Numbered from the stretch's first letter, positions 40,473 to 50,559 are shown. The stretch: 64,000 nt of DNA from Sclerotinia nivalis (GCA_029531795.1 JAPEIS010000016.1:372001-436000), one strand, 5' to 3'. The notes: generated from the sequence alone by a model not told the origin. Numbers and translations are program-made.

Positions 40473-42238
40473 ATGAGCGCAATTCTCTCCGCAGACGATT
40501 TAAATGATTTTATTTCCCCAGGAGTCGCATGTATAAAACCCGTCGAAACTTTACCTGCTGCAAAACCTTCTGCGGATAATGTATGTATCCTCATTCTTTC
40601 CCTATTATCCCATCCTAACATTCTTGTCAGGAACTCGAAATATCCTTCAATACCGATGCCCCTCTTCCGTCCGATTTACCCCCCGCCCAGATATCCCTCA
40701 CTGATTGTCTCGCCTGTTCAGGATGCGTCACATCTGCAGAAGCTGTCCTCGTATCCCTACAATCGCATGCTGAAGTATTATCACAATTAGATTCAGCACC
40801 TGGTCTCCGCCTACATAAGAATGCGACCGGAACAGGCATAAATGTGGAAGGACTGGAACAAGGAGGGAAAATATATGTTGCGAGTGTCAGTCCGCAATCA
40901 CGAGCGAGTATTGCTGCCACTTTTGGAGTTACCGAACGAGAAGCAGGTTATATGATTGAACATTTACTTAGCGGGCCAAAAGGAATAAAGAACAGGGCGG
41001 TTTATAGGAATGCATTTCAATGGGTTGTGGATACGAATATTACGAGAGAGGCATGTTTAGTACTTGGAGCTGAGGAAGTAATAGCGTCTATGAAAGACAC
41101 CGAATCTAAGAAACCAATCCTGACATCTTCATGTCCTGGATGGGTATGCTACGCCGAAAAGACACACCCACACGTTTTACCTCATTTATCACGGATGAAA
41201 TCACCACAAGCATTGATGGGAACTCTTATAAAGACGACTTTAAGTCGAAAACTTGGCATTTCACCTGATAGGATATGGCATGTAGCGGTTATGCCATGTT
41301 TCGATAAAAAGCTGGAAGCTAGTCGAGAGGAATTAACCGACGCAGTTTGGGAAGGAACAGGAACTAGGGGCGTTAGAGATGTCGATTCTGTTATCACAAG
41401 CAAGGAATTACTCATGCTCGCAGATTCCAGGCGCATCGACTTTTCCAAATTACCTCGGACTCCCATACCTTCGTCCTCACGCATACCATTCCCAGATCCG
41501 AAAATAGACTCTTTCCTCTTCCCATCCAATCGCAGAGGTACCGGCAAGGGTAACCGCGACGCTGGTACTTCCGGCGGAAATCTTCATTATATCCTCCATT
41601 ATTTTGCATCCCAGCATAAAGGATCATCCGTCCAAACGATTAAAGGTCGAAATGTAGATGTTGTGGATTATACTGTCGTCGCAGATAACGGTGAGATATT
41701 ATTGAAGGCAGCTAGATATTATGGATTCCGAAATATTCAAAATCTTGTCCGACGACTAAAGCCAGCAAGGCCGTCTCGAATGCCTGGTGGTAAACCTATT
41801 GGAAGTGCTAGGCGGCCGAATGGTAAAGCTTCTGGCCCCGATTATAGTTATGTCGAAGTTATGGCATGTCCAGGCGGATGTACCAATGGAGGTGGTCAGA
41901 TCAAGCTTGATGATCCGATAAATACTAGTCGGTTGGAAGGTGATACGAAAGCCGGTCCACAAGAACAGAAACTGTGGCTGGCTCAGGTTGATGAGGCATA
42001 CTTCTCTGGAGAAGATAATGTGGAGTCATCGAGTGTTGATGACCGTGATGATATAGTTGAAGGGATTTCACCATCATACATTAAAGATACCCTATCGCAT
42101 TGGGCGACAACAACGGGCCTACATCTGGAGAGATTGGTGTATACGACATATAGGGAGGTTGTCAGCGATGTCGGTAAAAATGTCGGGGATGCCGGAAGAG
42201 TGATAGAAATCGCCGGTAAAATTGGCGGAGGTTGGTAG
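40473..42238 (+). CDS. nar1: Cytosolic Fe-S cluster assembly factor Nar1
   Basis: Iron-only-hydrogenase-like component of the cytosolic Fe-S protein assembly (CIA) pathway, working between the Cfd1-Nbp35 scaffold and the CIA targeting complex. Exons 40473-40580 and 40631-42238 (intron 50 bp) encode 571 residues. The N-terminal cluster ligands are C20 and the C62, C65, C68 set in [11 protein letters not shown]. The hydrogenase-like C-terminal ligands are seen in [30 protein letters not shown] and [15 protein letters not shown]. The C-terminal region ends with [16 protein letters not shown]-rich insertion at about 355-375 ([20 protein letters not shown]) is typical of fungal Nar1. The protein lacks the hydrogenase small-subunit features, so it is not an active hydrogenase. 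It ends 22 bp from the next, convergent gene. Confidence 0.95.
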
Positions 42239-42260
42239 TTGGTGACTCTAGAGCAGAAAA

Positions 42261-43171
42261 TCAACTCATTTTACCACCTCGATTTGCGAACCCAAATCCT
42301 TTACCTGTTGCATCAGGTCCCCTTGGTGCTCGAATAACTTGTTCATTCTCTCGTGACATTGGTGTAGATGTGCCCGAATCTGGTCGTGATCCTTCCCCAT
42401 TTCTAGATGTCTTCTGTATTGTGATCGACCCCGGCTTAGGCGTATAGTTCGGATCGAATAATTCCTTTTGTCCAGTTCTACTATCCGGTCTACTATCCGG
42501 TCTCCGAATATCATTTCCTCTGCCCCTTCCCCTTCCCTGTAGAGGCGGTGTCCCATTCCTCGGACTATTACCACCACTACCTCCCCTTCCATTTCCAGAA
42601 TTACTTCTTGGCGCGGAATTAGTCCCTAGAATCCTGGCTCTGGCTTCATCATATTTTTTCTGTTTTTCCTCCCGTTCACGTTGTGTCTTTTCGCGTAATT
42701 CTTCGGCACTTGGTCCTGTGACGATGACTTCCTCTTCCTCCTCTGCTTCAATGGTGATCGTTTTACCAGTTCGAGGATCTATTTTGGTGATGGTTCTAGG
42801 CGCGGGTTTGCGAGAGAGAAGTGTAAGAGGCGCCTTGTAAGGTGTAGCTAATGGAACGGGTTTGGCGAGATTAGGAGGAAGGAAGGGAAATTCTTCTGAG
42901 AGACCGCCTGGGGTTTCGCTATTGATGCATTGTATTAGTTGTTTAGGGCGTAAAATTGACATGGAAGGAGATTATAGACGTAGAATATAACATACGCAGA
43001 TTCCCAGATCTTCTTATTAATCTCGGCGTGTTTTGCTAATCGTTCGGCCTTGGATATTTTGGGCTCTTCCCCGATCACTTTATTTGTTGGAGGTGGTGCG
43101 GATTCCCATGCATCGGCTTGAGATTCCCAATCGTCGTCCCAGGCACTGGGAATTGCTGATTTTTTGCTCAT
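42261..43171 (-). CDS. SUZ-domain RNA-binding-type protein
   Basis: Two exons, 43171-42996 and 42918-42261 (intron 77 bp, donor GTATGT), encode 277 residues beginning MSKKSAIPSAWDDDWESQAD. The N-terminus has the conserved W-D-D-D-W-E motif. The SUZ domain, a short RNA-binding motif, is seen around residues 85-150: LTLLSRKPAPRTITKID and the basic helix EREEKQKKYDEARARILG. A glycine/serine/arginine-rich linker follows (SGNGRGGSGGNSPRNGT) and a SUZ-C-like end, GKGFGFANRGGKMS. The arrangement resembles SZRD1-type proteins of animals and small fungal SUZ proteins. Function is inferred as RNA binding only. The stop codon is 22 bp from the nar1 stop, so the 3' UTRs must overlap. Confidence 0.8.
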
Positions 43172-43481
43172 ATTCTATCAGAAAGTCGTGTGTTCTATGT
43201 ATTGGTTAATATCTGGAGAATTGAGGGAAATGTGAAGAGCGTGGAGAGGTAATGAAAAAGGAGGGGTGTAGTTTTTGGGTTTGCAAGGGATGTGGCTTGC
43301 TGTGGATTACGCTAAGTGTATAACAGCCCTGCCATCACGACTTGGCTGCATGACAAGGCTGTGGGGTGTTTACTTGAAGCTTCACTTATCACAATCTTCA
43401 AATAAATTCACTTCACCCGTCCTCGAAATACAATATCTTCACTGCATCGATTCCCAGTACGGTCGCATAAAACTCACTAAA
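43172..43481. promoter_or_regulatory. Divergent region between the SUZ gene and the HQES-repeat gene
   Basis: 310 bp between opposed start codons; promoters of both. No specific element recognised. Confidence 0.4.
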
Positions 43482-44014
43482 ATGTCAGCACAAGAGTCAA
43501 CAGGTAAATAAATAACCATTCCCGTTCCCATCCCCCATCCCCCATCCTCCACCCTCCACCCAAAAACCAAATATCTCACAACCTCCCAGCAGATCAACAA
43601 CCCCCAGCCTCGAGCACCGACGCCGAACTTTCCTCCCACCAAGAATCCCACCAAGAATCCCACCAAGAATCCCATCAAGAATCCCTCCAAGAAGACCTCA
43701 TGATGGAAGCGCCTGATTCCCCACCCGATCTCTACGCCCATAACTATAGTTTCTCTGATACGCCTGTTACGACGCCCTCGAAGAGTGTGGCCCCTCAGGA
43801 TAAGATTAATCATGGGGCGCCGGGTAGTTCGTGGAGTTCAAAGAAGTTTAGAGAGGAGTATGATAGGGCTTGGGATGCGTTGGTTGATAGGAATTGGGAT
43901 GGTAGTGAGTTTTTTTATTTTCCTTGCTGGTTGTGGGGCGAGGGGAAGAGAGTAGAAGATAGAAGGCTAATGTGGATGGTAGAGAAATATGGTGATCCGT
44001 TGGTGAAGAATTAA
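43482..44014 (+). CDS. Small hypothetical protein with HQES repeats
   Basis: Three exons, 43482-43503, 43590-43904 and 43983-44014 (introns 86 and 78 bp), encode 122 residues beginning MSAQESTADQQPPASSTDA. Four tandem copies of His-Gln-Glu-Ser come from a 12-bp DNA repeat (43638-43688). The conserved-looking part is HGAPGSSWSSKKFREEYDRA followed by WDALVDRNWDG, then KKYGDPLVKN after splicing. The acceptor of intron 1 has two possible AG sites three bases apart. Intron 2 is 78 bp with no in-frame stop, so retention adds 26 residues. The splice model is preferred because it joins WDG to a short conserved-looking GDP tail. No function known. Confidence 0.6.
43638..43690 (+). repeat. 12-bp coding minisatellite, four copies
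   Basis: CCACCAAGAATC units inside the small hypothetical gene, encoding (SHQE)n. Length variation would not shift the frame. Confidence 0.85.
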
Positions 44015-44906
44015 GGAGCTACGAAAACTTCTTGATGACGTATCGAGAGATTTTCCGCAACTGGATGGTAGGCTACGGTTGGGGGATGAGCTTGCTACCT
44101 GATAGTATTACTGCGAAGTAGTTACGACAGAAGATATGATTAAATGCATAATGGCTTGGGAGTTGGGAGGATTTGCTGGCGTTTAGGAAGAATGGATGAG
44201 AGGTTGACAAGGAATAGTTTCTGTCTACCCCAAGGTGGAGATACAATAGATGCCTGATTTCACAATCTATCTCGTATCATGGTATTCCTGTTTCATCTGT
44301 TCACTTTGCTGGCTATGGTAATGTGATTCTTTGCTTTTGATTTTATTACTGTTATTATGCCGAAGAAGCATGAAGTTAAACTGAAGTGAAGAGTCATTAT
44401 GCAAGTGCAAAGCACGCCTCAGCCCCACCCAAACATATCACTGCTCATCCGCCCTAAATTACTCAGTCTTATAGCCATATCATAGCCCAGACTGAATTTC
44501 TCGCCGTATCCATTGCCTATTCATCTCTCATGCTAGAAGGAAATGCCGTCGAATGTTCGTGTCATGGTATCTAGTGGTGTTGCAAATTAGCCGGGGCTTT
44601 TATCATGAGGTGTACTGTTATATCGTACTTTTTGAAAGAGAAGTGCTCAAAGTTGTGACGTCTTGAAGTTATTGGGGGATCTCTCCGAAGATGTTGAGAA
44701 CTAGAAGTTCGTTTGTTAGTACGTTTTCATCGAAGGTTCGTGAGATGGTGGAATACTCGTAATTGAATCGAAGTTCGATTTATCAAGTGACCGATCATGT
44801 AGACAAGGATGGCGAAGGTGTGGATGGTACTCAATGAAAGGAAAAGGAAGTGGAAAATGGCCATACCTGTCATCTACTGGAGCTTTATGGCCGAGTGTGA
44901 AATCTT
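44015..44906. other. Intergenic region, 0.9 kb
   Basis: 3' flank of the HQES gene and of the truncated paralogue. No additional gene seen. Confidence 0.45.
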
Positions 44907-45443
44907 TCATTTCTTGTTTTCGCCCTCCTTATCCTTGGCTTCAAGCACCCGGTCGACTAAGACGAGCTGAGGCTAAAGATTTGGAACCGGAACAAGATCC
45001 AGCTTGCCATATTGGTAGCCTCTTGGCCCTTTTCTGCAGAGGTTGAAGACGAATTTGCAATTTTCCTCCAAATGAGCTTGGAAAGCATGATTGAACGGAG
45101 TGTTGCCGTGGAAATTCAGCATTTGGTTAGCGTTTGATTTGTAATCAATTTTGCCGCTATCACAAAGTCCCAAGCCTTGCCATAATTCATATGGTGATAG
45201 TGGGTTGTTCTTTTGCTCCCTAAGTAAGTAGGGAAGATAAGTCATGCCCATGAATGTCAAAAGTTGATTCTCATCGAAGAATTTGACCCGGCTTAGGACA
45301 ACCAAGGTCAAAGAAAGAACATGGCCCAAGTAGGTGTTGTTCTTTGGGAAGGTGGGGTTCTTTGACAGGAAATCTTCGCATACTTCAAGCATTCTGGCGT
45401 TGAGCACTATCTCGGGTTGCGGAGTCATATTGGCGGTAGCCAT
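44907..45443 (-). pseudogene. Lineage-specific paralogue A, truncated by an in-frame TAG
   Basis: The open frame from the ATG at 45443 reads MATANMTPQPEIVLNARMLE and runs 156 codons to a TAG at 44975-44973. After the TAG the same frame continues for 21 codons as PQLVLVDRVLEAKDKEGENK and one more K, to a TGA at 44907. That tail clearly matches LQLVIVDRSLEARSKAP of the neighbouring paralogue, so the stop interrupts an ancestral longer gene. The core has NPTFPKN, FMGMTYLPYLLREQ and ENCKFVFNLCRKG. The truncated 156-residue product could still be made. CAG to TAG would be a C-to-T change at a CpA site. No family is recognised. An upstream in-frame ATG at 45467 is also possible. Confidence 0.55.
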
Positions 45444-45605
45444 GGTAGTCGTATTGGTGTTCACCATGATATTTGTTGCAGTTTTGAATGTGCTGAGAAG
45501 CGGTAGGCCTTTGGTTATTGGAGGAGGTGGCTGGAGGTTACTGGATGGGTTGGGATTGGTCGTTGAAGAAGGGGATTGAGTTGTTATCTTGAGAAGGAGA
45601 GTCAA

Positions 45606-46102
45606 GGTTAGATCGAAGCTGAGAAGTCTACAAGTCCCTAGCGGGTAGAAGGTTTCTTGGGCTAATAGATATTCCGTAGCTTTTCACTTCCACTTTACTT
45701 GTACTGAGAATTGCAAGAAGTGAGTTTACGTTCCCATTGCATTTTTCATTGCATTATTACAATTCTATGTCTGGCGTTACAGCTAAAGTTCATTGTATGT
45801 AGCAATTTGCCCTCATCGGTATTTGCCATGTCATTCCCAGATCGATCATTTCGCATGTTATGTCCTGCAAACCCTGTATCAGAAAAATAGCATCGCGCAA
45901 ATTCCCATCCGCACGCATCCAGCGACACCTCTTACGACATTGTTTGATTGTTCCTGCGGGTGATGAACAATCATTCGTTTCCCAAGTAGTTCCTGTGATC
46001 AAATTAGTAAGTTTGCATGGAAAGTGAACTGTGGCATCATACTTTTGGAAGTCATTGGAACTTTGATAAACAACCCCTCCAAGCCAAACGGATCTCAATA
46101 TT
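45606..46102. other. Spacer between the two paralogues
   Basis: No intact gene. A 152-codon minus-strand open frame that begins inside paralogue B and runs into this spacer is in a different frame from the conserved part and is not convincing. Confidence 0.4.
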
Positions 46103-46791
46103 CTACTCCGGTGCGTCTTTTCTCTTCTTGTTTGATTGTTCGAGGCTATTGGATACACTGGATACGAGCTTCGTGTTGCCGTTGGACACAACCTCGATTC
46201 CGGACTTGACTGTTCCAAATAAATCCGATAGCTTTTCAAAAATTTCACCCTTGAGATCTGTTCCTATCTTGCCTCCGGCCCGTTTGCAGGCGCAGGCGCA
46301 TTTGTAAGGGTGGGAGCTCTCGTGGTAGGAGCCTTCGATCTGGCTTCGAGCGAGCGGTCGACGATGACAAGTTGAAGTTTAAGGCTTGTGAGTGGAGCCG
46401 GGGCTGGGTTGGGATCTACTGGCTTTTCACAAAGTTCGAGGAGGAACTTGCAGTTCTGCTTTAGAAACTCTTTTGACTCGAGGTCGAATTTCGTACCATG
46501 ATGGTCATTCAACATCTGGCGACACTGCACTGCATGTAGAGACAAGGGATCACTATCGCGTTCTCTGATAAGATATGGGAGATATTTTATGCCGAGAAAT
46601 GCTAAAAAGCTGTCAAGATCTCCGTCGTCGATGGCATGGGCCCCATCCATGATCAAGTCTAAAGTAAGGATTTAGTTGAGGATCTCGGCGTCTTCGGGAA
46701 AAGTGGGGTGTCGCAAATAGAAGTCTCTTTTTCGCAATCCTTGCCTTACATTGATCCAATTCGATGGTCGAGTTGAATTGGTCGCGGCCAT
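46103..46791 (-). pseudogene. Lineage-specific paralogue B, stop codon plus frameshift
   Basis: From ATG 46791 the frame reads MAATNSTRPSNWINVRQGLR and is stopped by TAA at 46674-46672 (codon 40). The same frame then continues ILTLDLIMDGAHAID, FLAFLGIKYLPYLIRERDSD and NCKFLLELCEKP to a stop at 46264, aligning with paralogue A throughout. In a neighbouring frame the sequence then carries on as a helical tail (GTDLKGEIFEKLSDLFGTVK through EQSNKKRKDAPE) ending at 46103, which suggests a frameshift just before 46270. So this copy has at least one nonsense change and probably one frameshift. The two copies lie in tandem in the same orientation, consistent with duplication followed by decay. No function is known. 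Confidence 0.55.
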
Positions 46792-47768
46792 GGTGTCTGA
46801 TCTGCTTTTAGACTTTCGTGGTTATGGAGTTGTTTTCTTGAGAAGAAGATCAAGGTTGGGTTACCATGGATCGAAGTTGAAAAAGTATAGAATCTTAGTA
46901 TCGAGAAGAAATCTTTTCCCGCTAAAGACATTCGCTAACAATTTACCTTTTCCTTTGCTTAATCTTATGATTTATATTCACCTTTCAATTAAAACCTTGT
47001 ATCAAACTCCCGCCCGTAAAGTTGAAAGTGTTTATTGTCAGTAGGAATGTGCTCCGTCAGTGTCTAAGCTGAGATAGCAAGTCAGTTCTGCATGGAGATG
47101 GTTTGAATAATACTCTGCTCCGCTACATAGAGCTGTCCCCATGTCGTGAAGGGATTAGATTTAGTTTCTAATGTGTATAGAAGACACATGGCCTGTCTTG
47201 GGATGATTTCTCAATTCGTGAGAAGCTATGAGCTTGTTCCTCTCGAGTAGAATCTATATACAGCGACATAGATCACTGTGCAAATCACTCTTTAGGAGCT
47301 TAGATCACATCCCTTAGCAAAAAGCTGTGGAAATCGGGTTATCGTATGCCGTTGACTGCACGTATAGTATAGGCAATGTACTGTTACAGCTACTTAGGGA
47401 TTTAATGGTTCTCAACTATGGCTCAATTCAGTATCGCGAGCATTGAATCCATCAGTTGGCGCGTTTTTCGTGCGCAGTTTGGATGTAGGAGCTGAGGAAT
47501 TTCAATGACAATTACCATCATCTCATTGAACATGCAAGAATCAAGGAAAACATCACTGTATTAACCCGTTTCTCACACCAAAAACAAAAAACAAAACAAA
47601 AAACAAAACGAAATGATTCGATCGAATATTATGTTCAGACAACGCGCCACCGAGTCTGACCTCGCAGCTACAGATTGCTCAAGATCTAAAGTATTATATC
47701 CGCGAAACTTCCCACGCTAGAAAGCCCTTTGTTACAAAACTCATCTAGCGAAACAATTTCTTCAAAGC
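46792..47768. other. Intergenic region, about 1 kb
   Basis: No supported gene. An A-rich ACAAAA run lies near 47580-47610. Confidence 0.45.
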
Positions 47769-48455
47769 TTACTCTTCCTTACTTCCATCTTCGAGCGCTT
47801 GCTTTGATAAGAACTCTTCACAGTCCGAACCTTCTCCGATTCCCTATTCAAATGTTTTCTGTCATTACAGGAGAGTAATAATCATCCGTAGAAAGTCTTG
47901 TCTATACCAACATGAGATGATTATCATCAACAAATCTCAACCTAGAGTTGCAATGCTGACCAAAGCTCATTTCTCCAAGGAAATTAATATCTTCATAATT
48001 TGAGGACACTAGTGTGTCAATCTTCTCGGCATAAGAGAAGAGGCAAGAAAGCTCGTAAACAATAAACACGGAAGCTTACTTAGATTTTCTGTCTTGTGAC
48101 AAGGAGGTTTTAAGTAAGAGTGAAATCAATTACAATAAATTAGTCCAATTCTTTGAACTTTCCAGTCTTTCAAAAATAAGCTAGAGAAGTTCTTTACCTT
48201 CAAAGCCATGTGGTGGTACGATGTGATACGTGATGAGAGCTGAAGCAATAGCTTCGGCCTCTGCTCCCTTATGATAATGTGTCAATACACAAATTTTGTG
48301 CTCGCTTATTTCTCCTATTGAGACCCCTTTTCATTATAGTCCCATAGCATCTCTTTGTATAATCAACACGGCAACTCCCCTCCCACCTGGAAGCTGGTAT
48401 ATTCTTTGTCACTATACCACGTCTGTAATTCAAATTCAATATGTTCCTCCATCAT
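47769..48455 (-). CDS. Four-exon hypothetical protein, unknown family
   Basis: Reconstructed from splice sites, since no single frame here is long. Exons 48455-48370, 48304-48198, 48074-47908 and 47843-47769 are separated by introns of 65, 123 and 64 bp, all GT-AG, and all four junctions keep phase. The 144-residue product begins MMEEHIEFELQTWYSDKEYT, continues GGELPPEHKICVLTHYHKGA, EAIASALITYHIVPPHGFE and VYELSCLFSYAEKIDTLVSS, and ends ALEDGSKEE. There is no signal peptide or membrane segment. I do not recognise the family. Four consecutive open, phase-compatible exons are unlikely by chance, but the acceptor of the 123-bp intron is the weakest point. Its start codon is only 53 bp from that of the divergent UstYa-like gene. 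Confidence 0.5.
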
Positions 48456-48508
48456 TTCATCCCAAACTCTTCTATCGTCCCGCCAGTTTATTGGTATCCT
48501 CATATACA

Positions 48509-49559
48509 ATGATACCAGCCACAGATGTCGAGTCTCCATCCTCGGAAGTATTATACCATCGTAGATCTTCCGAAACCTGGCCTACTGGATATAACGATCC
48601 GAAAAGCGCGGATAGCGAGTTTAGTGAAGGTCTTCTCTCGAAAACTCGTTCTTTCGCCCCTTCAAAGACGAAGTTTTTCTTCAAGAACTTTATTGGGATA
48701 TCAATTCTTTTCTTAATTCTGCTAAATGTCCTACAATCAGTTTTGATCATATCATTGGGCTCTAGGTCATTAAAAGAATGTCTCGCTTCACCCGGTAGCT
48801 ATCCCTTACACCTTTACTTTGAATACGCATTAGCTCCAAGAACCATTGCGATACTAATAATCTATGATTCATGTAGAAATTCCCGAACTCAGCCTCGAAC
48901 GCTCTCAAACCCGTCATATATCTCGCACCAGCCGCTTTACTTCACGCAACATAACCGACGGCAATGAAGCTTGGCATAAAATTTTACCAGGTCATGGTGT
49001 CGTAGCTTTACCTCAATCATATGTAAAAGCCAATAATATACCAGAGTCTACCGCAACTCACCTGTATGATGGTGATACGGAGCCCAAACATATTTATTTC
49101 ATTGAATCTTATCATGTTCTGCATTGTCTCGTATGTCCTCCTCATTATTTTTCATCTAATCTCTAACAACTTTCTCCTTTTTCAACCCACTCTAATACAA
49201 AATAGCGTATGCTCCGCAGCCTCTATCATTCATACGACTATAACCTACCACTCGCACCATTTCTTCCTCCAGCAGATCATCCCTACCATTGTTTCGACCG
49301 AATTCGTCAATACATCATGTGTAACCCAGATTATACACTCGTACCCAATATTGCAGGACATGAAAAATCGGATTGGACGCAACCGGATAAAAAGTGTATG
49401 GACTGGGATGCATTGAGAGATTGGGCGGAAAAATGGCATGGGGATTATATGGATACATTTGATTTTTCGGATAGGGAGAAGGAATTGGAAGGGTATGATG
49501 AGATGAATATTTATGCGAATTATAGGGAAGGAGATGGATTGCCGGTGGGAGAACTTTAG
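48509..49559 (+). CDS. UstYa-like (DUF3328) membrane protein
   Basis: Member of the fungal UstYa family; characterised members oxidise or cyclise ribosomal peptides in the ustiloxin-type pathway, others act in small-molecule tailoring. Exons 48509-48794, 48877-49130 and 49206-49559 (introns 82 and 75 bp) encode 297 residues starting MIPATDVESPSSEVLYHRRS. There is one membrane anchor at about residues 58-84 (KNFIGISILFLILLNVLQSV). Both diagnostic HxxHC motifs are intact: HVLHC (175-179, in ESYHVLHCLRMLRSLYHS) and HPYHC (205-209, followed by FDRIRQYIMCNPDYT). The fold probably faces the Golgi or ER lumen. No precursor-peptide gene, oxygenase or peptidase is found nearby, so it appears to be a stand-alone family member; its substrate is unknown. 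Confidence 0.85.
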
Positions 49560-50067
49560 CTTGAAGTGAGGTGTGAGGTATAGGAGTTGGAGGGATGGAA
49601 GAATGAAGATGGGACTGAGGATTTACATGGGTGATTAGATAGAATCGCTTGTACAGAGCGTACAGTGCTAGAATTATGGACATGTACACTTGCGAATGGT
49701 ATCGTGAGTAGCATGCGAGGTCTGATACTGATATGACATATAGGAGGCTTGGATAGGTAAGGCCATTTAGATAGTGGCGGATTGGGCGTGAAGTAAGGAT
49801 ATTTGTTCAGAACTATATCTTACCAATAACTTTACTTATTCAATACTTTTCCTAACAAGAGAAGTAACTTCCGTCCTCGTCAAAAGTAGTCCCCGTCGGA
49901 AGTGACAGGATAGAGCGGAGAACCTCCCACTAAGACCCACCTACATCCGCTCTCCTCGGGTCCGCCATGTATTTGACTCCACAAACCCCCACCTTTCAAC
50001 CACAAAGAAAGTATCAATATATTCTCAAGTTCTCAGTTATCCGTCAAGCAAATAATCAGTCTCCTCA
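49560..50067. other. Intergenic region before the tRNA-Gly gene
   Basis: 3' flank of the UstYa-like gene; nothing else seen. Confidence 0.45.
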
Positions 50068-50139
50068 GCTTCAATAGTCCAATGGTTAGGATTCCACCCT
50101 TCCAAGGTGGAGGTCGGCGTTCGATTCGCCGTTGTTGCA
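50068..50139 (+). tRNA. tRNA-Gly (anticodon UCC), mismatched acceptor stem
   Basis: 72 nt. The anticodon stem CCACC/GGTGG closes the loop CTTCCAA, giving anticodon TCC (reads GGA). The D-stem and T-stem (CGGCG TTCGATT CGCCG) are normal, and a T5 terminator follows within a few bases. The acceptor stem pairs GCTTCAA with TTGTTGC, leaving two adjacent T-T mismatches at positions 3:70 and 4:69. The gene could be functional with a weakened stem, a pseudogene, or contain a real compensatory difference elsewhere. Discriminator A73. Confidence 0.85.
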
Positions 50140-50434
50140 ATAACTTTTTGAATCTTTCTGATGATGAAATCCTCAAATTTTTACTCACCTCGGAAATCTG
50201 GGTCGTTTCCTCGTGTAATCTGGGATGCAAATCTTAATATTTTGGTTGTTGGACTTTTGAGGATGTGATGTACTTTCAAGAATTGTGTCTTGTGGGCTAG
50301 CCCTGCACCTCGTTCCCCACCAAAAACCCACGATCCTTTTTTCCTCTTACAATCTTTCCGTGTCTAATAAAGTCCTATATAGATTGAAATTCACGCCGTT
50401 CTCTCATCCAATTGGAACAACCAATCCAATTAAA

Positions 50435-50559
50435 AGCAAGTTGGCGCAGTGGAAGCGCGCCGGGCTCATAACCCGGAGGTCCCCAGATCGGTAAGCACTC
50501 ATTCAAGTATTATCATTTGGTTCATCTCACTAATATTCATTAGAAACTGGGACTTGCTA
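50435..50559 (+). tRNA. Initiator tRNA-Met (CAU) split by a 53-bp intron-like insert in the T-loop
   Basis: Without the insert (50491-50543) the 72-nt molecule folds perfectly. The acceptor AGCAAGT pairs with ACTTGCT and carries A1:U72. The D-arm has GCGC/GCGC. The anticodon stem CCGGG/CCCGG with three G-C pairs encloses CTCATAA, and the T-stem CCCAG/CTGGG encloses ATCG-AAA (A54, A60). These are hallmarks of the eukaryotic initiator tRNA. There is no canonical intron at 37/38. The insert lies between T-loop positions 57 and 58, breaking the B box while leaving the A box (TGGCGCAGTGG) intact. A T5 terminator follows at about 50573. Confidence 0.8.
50491..50543 (+). other. Spliceosomal-intron-like insert in tRNA-iMet
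   Basis: 53 bp starting GTAAGC and ending with CACTAAT, nine bases, then TAG. Length, donor, branch-point spacing and acceptor match the protein-gene introns elsewhere in this window. Removing it restores the exact tRNA T-arm. Confidence 0.75.

Noticed and set aside
45746..46248. 152-codon minus-strand frame spanning the end of paralogue B
   Set aside because: It is in a different frame from the conserved helical tail and composition does not resemble its neighbours.
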